Shown here piece after piece: positions 35,561 through 47,300 of a DNA stretch of 64,000 nt. Both the position numbers and the translations under genes were made by a program. The notes under the pieces are model-generated. The model did not search any database, was not told the origin of the DNA, and saw only the letters and a list, made by a program, of their open reading frames with translations. Source of the stretch: Thysanoteuthis rhombus (Eukaryota; Mollusca; Cephalopoda; Oegopsida; Thysanoteuthidae); the NCBI GenBank assembly GCA_963457665.1, contig OY735231.1, positions 38,505,906-38,569,905 on the forward strand. Direction: 5' to 3'. How positions within the stretch are numbered: the stretch's first letter is position 1; each line of letters begins with the position of its first letter.

Positions 35561-37083
35561 AAAGATCCATCCTGAAATCACATGGTCACCAAAATGCATG
35601 TAACATAGGTGTAAATGTTCACAGCATGACACCATGTGGTATGCTAGCTCGTGAAGATTACTGCTCACTTCCTACCATGTGGCATGATTGTCTTGAGAGC
35701 TCAGTTCATTTGCAACAGGGATAGCCTTGGAACTTTTTTTTTTCGCACCTTTTATATGTGGCAATAAACCTCACCAATTAGCTGTTGGAAAACTAAGCTC
35801 TATACCAGAGTTATTCCTAATTTGACCAGTATTTGAGCCTTTTATGGTTGGTTGCTTCTTATTCATCTCTGTTATTGAATAATTATATACTCATATTCAA
35901 AATAAGATATCTCAATTTTGAAATTTATCTACAGGTGCACCTTATTTAGTATGGTTGATTTGTACCCAAATTTTCTATACTGTTCTAAAACTGCACCATC
36001 CAAAGTCTTATTATAATTTAATATATTTTCAGCTAATACTTAGTTACATTGATTTGTACAGCAATATCTAGGCCATATTGCATCAAAACCAGCACTAATC
36101 AAGATATTCTTGTATTTTTTATTTTATTGAATTTTCTCCATGATAGTGACTAAGATTGTTCTATCTTAATTGAAATGTGAATTACTAGCCTTATTGCAAT
36201 GATAAATTCCTCATATAACATATTATCTTTGCTCACCTAAAATGGAGTTATTATTGGTGTTTTGCAAATGATCAGTGCTACTATTGCTCAGTGAGAAAGA
36301 ACTTGAAACATAAAACTGTTATAAAGAAGAAATGTAGAAAAAGAATAGACTATATAACTCATTTTGGAGTCGTGTGAATGACCAAGTTTAAAGGTAATGT
36401 CACATTCAGTTAAAGAAGTTTTCTTGATACTTAAAATGACCGAATCGAGCATTGACAATCATTTGTCCCAGCCTGATTATACTAGTTGTTTTGATGTGTG
36501 ACTTTTATGAAAGTTATGTAAAAGAATCAAAAAAACACTAGACCATATTTAAATGTTCTGTTGTAGAAGAAAATTGTGTTGGGCTATGAAAAGTGTATAC
36601 TTTACAGCAATGTGATTATGGGGTAAGTAAAATGAACCATCCTAAACCATGCCAGAAGTCAGTCTTCATCCTAAAAACATAATGCTATGTATATAATGGT
36701 TTTTGAATTGAGTCCTTCACTATGAGCCTGTCCTAGTAAACCAAACTAAGTACTTCTCCTGATTAGACCAACCGAAGGCAACTATTGACAAAAAAGATCC
36801 GACTGGAATTGGTGGATAGAAATGGTGTAACATTCCATCAGGATAATGCTAGATTGCTTATTTCTTTGGTGACCAAGCAAAGATTGTTTCAGCTTGTATG
36901 AGAAGTTTTCATTTATTCAATGTATTTAGCAAATTTAAGAAAAAAAAAGACCTTACTGCCATAGAATCTTTGAAATATGAAAAATATTTTTGGATTATTT
37001 TACATTTAATTATCAGGTATCAGAGTTGGATGATACATTTCATAATCCACACATAAAAATGCAATCTATATCCCTTTATTTTT
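35561..37083. other. no gene recognised
   Basis: AT-rich, intron-like or intergenic. No repeat assigned. Confidence 0.3.
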
Positions 37084-37096
37084 ATATATATAATAC

Positions 37097-37151
<55 letters not shown>
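37084..37151. repeat. (TA)n microsatellite
   Basis: Alternating TA with two early interruptions. Confidence 0.95.
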
Positions 37152-37155
<4 letters not shown>

Positions 37156-38567
37156 AAATGTGCTGTAACACTCCGGTGTGTGCAAAGGCACTACACTCTG
37201 GTCCTTGGCATTTTCATCCTAGGCTGAGAGGGTAGATACTACCCTCTGATCCTGGGCAGAGGGCCAGAAAGTGATGCTGTACTGCTATTCTGATCCTTGG
37301 TAGAAGCACTAATCTATATGTAAGTAATCCCATCATTTTTGATGGGTACTATTCTAGTATTGAATATAATGCTCATATCCTTTATGATTTTTGCATATGT
37401 GGTTTTTATAACATTAAATGAATATGAATAACAGTATATATCTTTTAAACGTAGTTTGTATGTTTAATTATTGGTATTTTTTCAGCTTTCTAATACTTAG
37501 TTATCATGCAGGCTTTACTAAACCACCTCCAATATGGTTGGTGGATGTTTTAATAAAAATGTGATCTAAATATAAAATGTAAGTATCTGCCATGATGAAA
37601 AACAAGCCTAATGTGTCGTTTAATGATTCTATTGATTTTCTTCCTTATTAATGATTAACAAACCATCATTCTTAATTGATATACTTTCCCTGTATTTTCT
37701 CATGTAACTCGATTTATCAGATTTGCAACATGAGGAAAAATGGAATATAAATTTTTAACTTGAAAAAGTTATCAATATTCCTCCCATGTTTTGTATGTGT
37801 GTCTATAAAGCTGCTATAAATATTGAGAGGTGATTATTGACTCACAATGTTTATGCATTTTTATAAACTGGAAACTGTTTTTGGTTGAGAATTTGCTGTG
37901 ATAGATCGGTAATCAAGGTATGTTAATTTGTGCAAAAGAAAAAAATGTGTGGTTTTGGGGAAGTATTACCATTCATAGTAACAGTTTGTCATTACTATCA
38001 GGTGGTTGTTACCTGAGGCAAAAATGTCTAAGACAGGCATCCCCTGTTATAATGCAGTTTGTCATTATACGAGTGGATGGCGGATTCCAAAATGGCTAAA
38101 TTTTATTGCAGCTCAGTTGTAATGCAGTTGTCTTTCTTGAACCCCAACACTCCAAGTTATGTGGAAGAACTCTAACGAAAAACAAGACCTTATCTGGTGC
38201 ATCCACTTATGATTACTAATATCATACTGCTGAGCAATTGATCTTTGTTCAAAATTTATCTATAACCAGAGCATTTTTCAAGAAATGAATTGGAATTTAT
38301 ATTTTTCTCCTTATGCTTTCTCAATCATTGAGCGAAGTGTTTCTTACAGCATCTGTGGTAATTTGTGTACATTGTAAGAATATGTATCACGACCAAATTA
38401 TATTTATCAGTAATGTCTAGCGAGTAAACCAATATAATGAAAGCATTTTAAGTAGAGAGCAAGTTTTTATCATGGTTTTCCAGCCGAGGAGCTAACAATA
38501 ATAGTTTTCTTAATTGTAGAATGTTTGGAGAATCTAATTTTAAAGTAAAATACTTTTTTTCACAGTA
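37152..38567. other. no gene recognised
   Basis: The first 170 bases, after the TA array, have higher GC and repeat the words CTCTGATCCT/ATTCTGATCCTTGG. The remainder is AT-rich. Confidence 0.3.
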
Positions 38568-38645
38568 GTGTAAGGTGGTATGTTGGTTAAAAGCGTGAAA
38601 AACTGAATTATCAGAAAGCTTGAATTCTAGACCAAGCTGTTTATT
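38568..38645 (+). repeat. possible tRNA-like SINE head
   Basis: GGTGGTATGTTGGTTAAAAG resembles box A and AAGCTTGAATTCTAG resembles box B, about 45 bases apart. No matching copy is seen elsewhere in the window. Confidence 0.3.
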
Positions 38646-40222
38646 TCAACTTTTTTTCAACTTTTTTTCAACCCTTGGAAAAGGCATGTATCCATGTCTT
38701 CTTGTACTCTGTTTTATCACAAGATATCTTGAAAAAATGTCTTGTCAGAGGCATGCTATGATGGTTGATGGAGAAAAAGAATGGCCAGGTGAGCATTTGA
38801 GCCAACTACTCTCCTATAACTACCTTACCTACCCAGGCTGTTTACTTCTATCATCAACCTCGACAGAGCTCAATTAGAAATCACTTTTTTTCACTCTAAA
38901 CCAGAGCTTTCCAAACATTATGCATTGGCAACACATTTTTTAGAATTGAAATTTTTTTGTGACATTACTCCAGTTTTGTTAGCCAAACCAAATATATAAT
39001 GTCATTCGAGCAGTTCAACTGACTTAAGAAAAGTATCTTTTGAAATATGTACAAAATTACACTTTATTTTGCTACCCACTGTTTGGAAACCTTTTCAAAA
39101 TAACTCTGTTCCATCTGACATACTCAGTAAATGGCTGTCAGTAATAGAAGTAATCATTATCTGCGTGGGGAATTCAGTTTTTTTTGTTGTTTTTTTTTTC
39201 AAATTCTAAGAAATGATAAGAGATTGAAAATTTTGACCATTTATGAATTAAATGTTGTGGTTATTTTCTTTTTCATGTTTGGATTCGGAAGAGGAATACC
39301 TATAATGAGAACGGTGGTGATGATAGATTATACAAATTGAATTAGTAAACAACTATCATTAGGAAGACCACAATCAATTTACCAGTAGTTTTACTAATTA
39401 ACAGCTGCACTTTCTGTTTCTGCCATAGAGATTCTTTTGTTGTATTATATTTGTTATTTAGTAGTATCTCCTCATAATTCTTTTGAAATTTTATTTACGA
39501 GAATACTTTTAATGATGACTATGATAAAAGTAATTTTGCAATTGCATTGTACTTGAAAAATATCAAAAACGGTATGTTGCACAGTATTTTCTTGTTTATG
39601 TTCAATATTTCCTCAACATCAAACTAATCTAAAGTTAAGATTATGTTAATATAGACACTTTTATTTTTCAAGTTTACTAATGTTATACAAAATTCTATTT
39701 CTTCTTTGTTATGTCACTGATGACAAATGCACATTGCTAATTATTATATGTGTGGATTAGTATTTTTGGTGACATACTAGACATATCTTAGTAAACAAAA
39801 ACTCTTAGAATAACTGTGAAGATTAGGTGACATTTTGCTTGCTTCTAAATTACAAATCTAAAAAAAACATCAAGTGCAACCATTAATTACAAGATATACA
39901 TATCAAAACAGATTTTCAATTCAAAAGAAAATTTTAGTACAATTTTTTAGTGTAGGTTTGTGATGAAATATAGCATTATTATTTTCTTCTTTCCTCAACT
40001 GCATTAAAAATCTAAGTCTTAATGTATGATATTATTTTCTCTGGATTATAACCATTTGGTTTCTGAATAGATTTTCTGTGCAAGTAGTTTTTTTTGTAGC
40101 AGCTTTCATCATTTCTGGTTAATTCATTCAAGATGTTCTGCATAAACATACGGAAGTAGTTTTTGTGATCAATGTCCATGAAACTTTTCCTCTGATCGCT
40201 AGCTATTAATCTAGTTTAACAG
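38646..40222. other. no gene recognised
   Basis: AT-rich with a poly-T rich stretch near 39178-39200. Open frames up to 85 codons show no motif. Confidence 0.3.
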
Positions 40223-40301
40223 GGTGTGCTGTGGCATCGGAGATGTGGAGGTATGGGTGGTATGGATAGTGCTGGAACCTGTAGTGGCCTGTCAATAGGA
40301 G
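40223..40301 (+). other. candidate internal exon, 79 bp
   Basis: Bounded by an acceptor (TAGTTTAACAG) and a strong donor (GGAG|GTAAGAATG). GC content is about 53%, well above the surrounding DNA. One frame is open throughout and Gly-rich (RCGGMGGMDSAGTCSGLSIG). It may be a 5' untranslated or coding exon of the SOCS-box gene or an unrelated transcript. The splice signals and GC are seen; exon status is inference. Confidence 0.4.
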
Positions 40302-40508
40302 GTAAGAATGTGAAATTCATATTAAGATTAAATAGTCTGCCAAGGCAAAGAACTGCAAAACCTATTTATTTTGGCAGAGCAGCTTAGATAGCAACAGAAG
40401 AGACCAGAAAAGTGAAGAGAGAAGATATGGACAGTGGCAGAGACACATACACTCAAGTCTGAGTTTGCCATACATGCATTTTGCACTTTTTGTACGCTAA
40501 AGCACCAT

Positions 40509-40532
40509 TTTTTTTTTTTTTTTTTTTTTTTT
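40509..40532. repeat. poly-T tract
   Basis: About two dozen T in a row. A shorter tract lies near 40767-40780. Confidence 0.9.
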
Positions 40533-42807
40533 GAAAATGAAGGGTCTCTTTCAGTTGGAATGAATAAAAGATTTCTCTTTCCTTCGCTGCATGTTTGCCT
40601 TGTTTTTCTAGCTCCAGGGTTTCATATGTGTATTTTTGTCCAATTCTTTTGCTGCTGCACCTGTACCTCCAGGAGTTACCTAGTTAATGTAACACTAGTT
40701 AACTGAGACATTATTATTTGAATAAGGTAGATATTTATAAACAATTTTTTGAATTCAACGTGCATTTTTTTTTTTTTTTCACTATTAATTTTTTCTGTCA
40801 ATACTGATCCACTGTTCCACTTTTTATGCTTTCACCTGATTAGAATACAAAATATGAAATAATAAACTATTATTTTTATAGAAAAATACTTTTTACAGAT
40901 CTCTTATCTTTCTCCTGCAGTAATACTGCTGCTGAAAAAGCATTCAACCTTATATCAAAGCTTATAATGGATCTAGGGAGCTGATTACTTAATTTTCTAA
41001 GAGTTGTTGCCATAAAATCATAACTTCTACAATCTTTTGAACTTGATATTATATTGTATCTTATCTTATTAAAACAGTAAATTCTTTTCAAGTTTTGATA
41101 GGATCTAAGAGATATAATTGGAATAAATGCTTTTAGTGTGCATGAAATGTGTTAGCTTGTGAATTGATCATTGGAGATAAGAAATGAATGTGTAAACTTC
41201 ATTGTTATTTGAAAAAAAAAACATTAAACTTTGTTGCAAGCCATAACAAGATATAACTCTCCTCAGGCATATACCTGGATGGTCATAAGAAGCCAATTTG
41301 TATTTATCCTGAGCTTGATTCTCATCCATTTTCACAGTCAAGAAACGAGTGGCAACTCTTGGCAATTCTACTATTTGGGTATAAATAATAAATTGGGAGA
41401 CTAGAATTTTGGCTCTATATATGAATTATGATCCGTGAGACTTTCAATTGCTTCTCTCTCTCTCTTTCTTTTGTTTCTGTTGGCACATTTTATGTCGGGC
41501 TGATATTTTTTCATGCGCATGCACGAATATATACTCACACTTCTATATCCAAGGTCAAATTTTTGGAGCAGCTAATTAAAATCAAACTTCTCATCAATCA
41601 CGTTAAGCATTACTCTGTATGAGCAGGTGTATAAAAATAGATAAGCAGTTCATGTCTGAACTACCATCTTGCACTCAACACTCCTTGTCAGTTATTGCTT
41701 ATGTTTGACTTGGTTTTAGCCTGCACCCATCTGTATGCATTCATACATACATGCACAGTGATTGTATTTTTAAAGTTGTAAGAAGGCCAGATTCTTCCAG
41801 AACATTCACTGGTAACTGATAATGTGCTGCATATCAAAATGGATGAGTATCATTGAGAAAGTTCCGTCTTCTTTTCATGTACACCCGCTTCTGTTTTAGT
41901 TATCATTTTTGGCTACCTCATTCTGAACACATGTTTGTGTGGATACACATGAAATATTTCATAAATAAGATATGCCTGGATAATTAGTATCGCCCATTTA
42001 TAAATTAGAAAATACTGATTCAAGTTTCTGATATCATAGTAGGGATTCTGGCCAGTAAAGATATTACATCATCCATCAAAATATTACATAATATATTATG
42101 TTATAATCACTTAAATTTACTATAATGTTGGAGTCTGAAGATAATTTACTTTTTTTCATTGGAAACTGAGAAATATGATTTGATTTTCTGGTTAGGTATG
42201 TTAATCATGAATTACTGACAACATCTCTAATATAAAAACTAAGCTAGAAATTGTGAGCAGGCAAGACATATTAAAACTTCAATATGCTAAAAAATAGTAC
42301 ATATAATTAGCTTGGCAAAGGTGAGTGTTGCAGTATTATTAAATGCCCTGAAAGTACTTCTTGCCAAGCAACATTGTTAACACAGTGGTGGTGTCCCAAA
42401 TGATCTGATCAGTAATTCTTTTCTTTTGAGAAAATATTCCAATAATCAATATTGTTTTGGGACGTATGCTATTCACCTTTTTTTCTAAATCCATTAACTC
42501 TGCTTGTGTGTTACTCTGTAGACTTACTTTTTGAATTGCATTGAGATGCATAGATTTTTTTTTTTTTGCACTCACCTATCGCTTGTTTTATTATTATTTA
42601 CTTCTGAACTTCCTTTCATCACAGAGTCACAATATTACATTCTCAGTCTGTCTACAAAATATGATGGCTTTCCAGAACTCAAGAGCTCATGTCTTATAAC
42701 AACTGCCTTATGATATTTGTACCTCTTTTTGGTTACTCTCAGTGCTCATATCAGATTCCTGTCATACCAAATGTATTTCTGATGACTGAGCTAATAATAG
42801 CAGGAGA
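40533..42807. other. no gene recognised
   Basis: AT-rich with a small (CT)n run near 41453-41466. No frame with a motif. Confidence 0.3.
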
Positions 42808-43212
42808 AACTGTCAACTAAAACTGTCAACATAGGTTTCTTTAGATTTCAAGTTGGTCTGGCTAGCTATGTATGTATTACGCATACAGGCTTCACCAATG
42901 GAGCTAGAGGACTGAAAATGTTCACATCTTTTTTGAAAACTCTTTCCCCAAAATAGGGTTTTAGTGGGTGGTTCAATTTTGGCACTATAAGTTTGTTATA
43001 TTGATCTCTTAGTTTGTGTCCGGTCGCATTTGTGCTTGTTTTTTGAAAATTCAGACCTTTATAATGATCACTGCCTAACATACGTGAGAGAAGTAACTTA
43101 CTCAGTGATCAACCCCTTTTCCTATTTTTTAATTGATCACCCCCAACACAACATGCAGCGAAAAGATATTGGTCACGTGACAGTTTCTGTTGAGTGATTA
43201 ATCAGACCGGTT
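42808..43212 (+). repeat. interspersed repeat A, copy 11 (near full length)
   Basis: Both ends present: AAACTGTCAACTAAAACTGTC at the left and TGTTGAGTGATTAATCAGACC at the right, with all central landmarks. This is a good reference copy of the family. Confidence 0.88.
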
Positions 43213-43749
43213 TGTATTATATTCAAGGATAATGCAAGATCTCACAGAAATTTGCTGAGTTCATTATCTGCCCACATTATTTACGATAATCTTGTAACGT
43301 ATCCATTTTACCTGTGGTTGTTAGAAATAACTCTATCTTCTTTGACATTTGAATCACCAGCAATCGTTGGAACCACTTTCTTTTACTCATGTTAACCTGA
43401 ACATTTCTTGGTGCCTTTGTTTTTGTTGATAGAATCTTATATTTAGTACTTTTTCAGAATTATTAACGACTGTTGAATACAGCAATAGTTTATCATAATA
43501 TTTACTATAAACAATTTTTCATTTCACAGTATTCAAGATATTTCATAATGACACAATGTTATTTATTCAAAGTTCAGTATTTGTAGGAAGGAACATGTTG
43601 AATGAGTTATACCTCTTGATTTATACTGTACCTGTCAAATTGATGAAGTAGGTGCTTGATATAAATGATTGTGTTTGTACTTAACTAACAATATAAACAT
43701 ATATTGAATAAGTGCTTTGTTCCCTACTTTAACTATTATAAAGAATTCA
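43213..43749. other. no feature recognised
   Basis: AT-rich sequence with no repeat assigned. Confidence 0.3.
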
Positions 43750-43806
43750 TACAGGCTGCACCAATGTTGCTAGAGGTCTGAAAATTTAAACATTTACTCC
43801 TTATCA
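43750..43806 (+). repeat. interspersed repeat A, copy 12 (57-bp fragment)
   Basis: CAGGCTGCACCAATGTTGCT, GAGGTCTGAAAATTTAAACA and TTTACTCCTTATCAT match the middle of repeat A, then break off exactly where the retrotransposon begins. Confidence 0.7.
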
Positions 43807-43808
43807 TC

Positions 43809-46315
43809 CAAGTCTATACTCCCACTTAGCAATCAACCAGAGAAGAAATGAACAACTTCTATGATGACTTGAACTCCCTATTACAAGATACCAAAAGATA
43901 CTTCATTGTCATCTTGAGAGATTTCAACACACAAGTAGGATAAGGAAATGAACGCTGTGTTGGAAAATTTGGATACAACAGAAGGAACGAGAGAGGTGAA
44001 GATCTTGTAAATTTTGCAACTGCAAACAATTTCAAAATCATGAATACATTCTTCAAAAAGTAACCCAATAGAAAATGGACTTGGAAGAGCCCCAAGTGTG
44101 AAACCAAAAACAAAATAGACTACATTTTAACAGACAAAAGCCACACCATCAAAGACATCCAAAAGTAAGTAAATGTAAGGAGTGACCATAGAATGGTAAG
44201 ATGTAAGATGCAAATAAACACAAATATGGAGCACAGGAAAATGTTCTGCACTAGACCGCAGCCACTAAACGTATCAAATGAACTCACACCAGCCTTCAAG
44301 CTAGAATTGAAAAACAGATTTGATATCCTTACCGACAAAAACAACACCAACGTCAACGAACTCCATAACAAAATAACAACCTCTCTATTAGAAGCCGCCA
44401 ACATGTTTAAACCAAGAAACACAGCAACCATCAGCAAAATCTCAGATGAAACCAAGAAACTCATTGAAAAGCGCAGAAACCTGAAACCACTAACAACCAC
44501 AAGGGAAAAAATAGAAGAAACCGAACTGAACAAAACAGTAACGAAGAAACTAAGAGAAGACAAAAGAGGATATATGGCAGCCATCATCGAGACCAATCTC
44601 GAAAAACGTTGAGGATTTAAAGCAATAAACAAAGCTCTCAGTACAGGATACAAACAGATAACTAGCATTCTTGAAGCAAACGGAGACATAAAAACAGATA
44701 GACAGAATAGCTGAAGGCTCCCAAGAATTTTACCAGGAACTCTACTCTTCAAAACATGGACCATACAACAAAGACCAGATTACATAAGATGCCGAAAATC
44801 AGTTTGAGAACTTCCCCAAAGTTACACCATGGGAAGTAAAGCAAGCCATCAAACAAACAAAAAAAGGAAAAGCCCCTGGACCAGATAACATCACCATCAA
44901 TCTACTCCAAAAAGCTGGTCAGAGCATCAACAGAAAGCTAGCTATTCTATTCAACTTGTGTCTAAAACAAAGTAAAGTCCCGACAGACTGGAACACTGCT
45001 ATCAACTGCTTCTACATAAAAGAAGGAAACCCCAAAGACCCAACAACTACAGACCTATAAGCCTACTCAACTGTATATACAAACTCATCACAAAATTCTT
45101 CAACCAGATTACAAAAACATTAGATGTAAATCAATCACAAGAACAGGCTGGATTTAGAAGAAGTTACTCAACCATGGACCATTTTTATTCAATAAATCAG
45201 CTGAAAGAGAAGGCAGCAGAATGCAAAATGCCACTCGCACTAGCAATTATAGACTTCAAGAAGGCATTTGACACTGTAGAAATTCCCATGGTCATGGAGG
45301 CCATCACTCTACAAGGCGTATACCTTGTATACGTCACAGTAGTACAATATATATACAATCACAGCAACTCCTTCATTAGACTACGTAAGGACTTTGAATC
45401 ATTCCAGCTCCAAGAAGGAGTAAGACAAGGTGATACCAGCTCACCCAAACTCTTTACAGCCTGCTTTGAGATGATCTTCCGAAACATGGACTGGGAAAAT
45501 AGAGGTATCAAAATAGACGGCGAATATCTGAGCAACCTTAGATGACATTGTCCTTTTTGCAGAAAACCTGCATGACCTCCAACTAATGCTAGATGAAAGA
45601 AGAAAGCAAAAAAGTCAGTCTACCCATGAACTTCAATAAAATGAAAATCAAGTGCAACAATCATGTTGAGAATAAGAACATAACTGTCAAGATAGAAGAT
45701 GCAAAACTTGGCAAGGTAGACCACTACATCCACCTAGGACAATGAATCTCCATGAGATCCTCAAAAGAGGAGGAAATCAAGCAAAGAATCACTCTGGGAT
45801 GGCAAGCCTTTGGCAGAGCAAGCTCAACTTTGAAAAACCAGACGATCTCAATAATCCTGAAAAGAAGAGAATACAACCAATGCATCCTCCTGATTGTCAC
45901 TTATAGAGCTGAAACATGGAACCTAACCAAGAGACAGACCTGCAAACTGAGAAGTATGCAATGTGCGCATGAGAGAATCATGCTCAACCTTACATGGAGA
46001 GATCACAAGATAGTACAGTATATAAGGAAGAAGACATGAGTCCGAGACATTATAGAAACTATTAAAAAACTCAAATGGCAATGGGCAGGCCATGTTGCAA
46101 GAATGAAAGACAACCGATGGACATCACGACTCACAACATGGATCCCCAGAGATCACATGAGAAACCGATGCCAACAGAACACATGATGGAGAGATGAACT
46201 AAACAAATTCAGGAAATACTGGCTCCGCGACGCCCATGATAGAGAACTATGGTGAATCCTAGGGAAGGTCTATGTCCAAGGACGGATGTTAAAAGACTGA
46301 TAATGATGATATGTC
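43809..46315 (+). pseudogene. RTE-like non-LTR retrotransposon, long copy
   Basis: The best-preserved copy in the window. The 5' end is truncated inside the endonuclease; SDHRMVRCKMQI remains near 44183. A 139-codon open linker frame follows at 44193-44612. Reverse transcriptase blocks are GKAPGPDNITINLL near 44868 and AGFRRSYSTMDHF near 45147. Motif A is intact (AIIDFKKAFDTVE) near 45243, and VRQGDTSSPKLF lies near 45420. The active-site FADD box near 45540 is lost through a small deletion that also shifts the frame (LSNL then a stop, followed by DDIVLFAENLHD in another frame). The C-terminal blocks ETWNLTKRQTCKL and MLNLTWRDHKI follow near 45915-46010. The 3' tail is AAAAGACTGATAATGATGAT. 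Inactive, but it could guide a family consensus. Confidence 0.9.
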
Positions 46316-46384
46316 AACAAAAAACTTGAAAAAAAAAAAAAAAATTCACCCCCCCCCCAGAAAAAAAACCCAAAACTAAATAGC

Positions 46385-46808
46385 ATTTCAGTCAGTGGTC
46401 CAATTTGTGCTGTAAGTTTATGCTAAATTGGTCCCATAGTTTGTGTACGGCAGCATTTGTGTTTGTTTTTTTTTTTAAATTCTTACTTTTGTAGTTATCC
46501 CTTCCAATGATGTATTGGAATATCAATCAGGTTGTTTATCTGGTGCTGGAGTTACAAAAAATGAATGTTTTTTTTGTTTTTTTTTTTTCTTTTTAAAAAA
46601 AAATCTGGCACTGGATATTCAACCGGATTATTATTATTCCATTACATCACTGATTCCTACGCAATAAAAGGTGAGAGAAGTTACTCATTCATTGATCACT
46701 GCTTTTTCAAATTTTCCAATTGATCATCCCTAACACAGCATGCTGCCAGAAGACGATAGTCATGTCATATGATGGCATCTATTGAGTAACTAACCAGACC
46801 TGTTTCTG
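46385..46808 (+). repeat. interspersed repeat A, copy 13 (interrupted)
   Basis: GCTAAATTGGTCCCATAG, GTGTACGGCAGCATTTGTG and, after an insertion, AAAAGGTGAGAGAAGTTACT, AGCATGCTGCCAGAAGAC and TCTATTGAGTAACTAACCAG. The insertion at 46508-46649 splits it. Confidence 0.85.
46508..46649. mobile_element. MITE-like insertion inside repeat A
   Basis: The left end TGATGTATTGGAATA and right end ATTCCATTACATCA are inverted repeats that extend inward about 45 bases with mismatches (GGTTG...CTGGTGCTGG against CTGGCACTGGATATTCAACC). The middle is T-rich then A-rich. The flanking repeat A sequence resumes correctly on both sides, so the segment is an insertion. Confidence 0.7.
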
Positions 46809-47194
46809 CTTTATTTTCAATTGTGATCGTTTTTTTTTTCTTAGACTTATCATCAGCTCTTGCATTGGATTTATGTCTTGGAGGCAGCATTACTAGGGCA
46901 AACAAATGAAAAATTTAAGCAATCAATGTATTCAAAACTTATAGGCTTTATGGCATTTTATTTTTAAGACGTTCCTTACCTACTTACTGTACATACTGAA
47001 TTTACTATAGTGAACTATGCTATGAATACAAAAATGAGATTTTTAAAACACTAAAACCTATGAGTCACATTGATAGTGCCTGCTAAGATTTTCCTATTAG
47101 AATTAATCAGTTATGATTAATATTGGTTTCAATAATTTACTTGTTTGTAAACAGTGATAATTATGAATGATTTTTATGAAATTTTCTCTTATAG
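46809..47194. other. no feature recognised
   Basis: AT-rich sequence after the last repeat A copy; ends at a splice-acceptor-like ATTTTCTCTTATAG. Confidence 0.3.
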
Positions 47195-47300
47195 ATTTCC
47201 TCCATTGAGAAGACACCACAAATTGTTACGCATTTTCCCAGCATGGGTAGAAGGACCACATGTGTTTATCCACAATTATATAGAAAGACAGTTTTAATCA
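47195..47300 (+). other. candidate internal exon, 106 bp
   Basis: Acceptor TTCTCTTATAG at 47184-47194 with a pyrimidine run, and donor AATCA|GTGAGTAT at 47301. One frame is open end to end (35 codons, ISSIEKTPQIVTHF...). A second frame is open until a TAA three bases before the donor. It lies 3.5 kb upstream of the SOCS-box gene on the same strand, so a 5' untranslated exon is the simplest reading. Confidence 0.4.

Noticed and set aside
44120..44764. 214-codon minus-strand open frame
   Set aside because: It is the antisense shadow of the retrotransposon linker and endonuclease tail coded on the plus strand.
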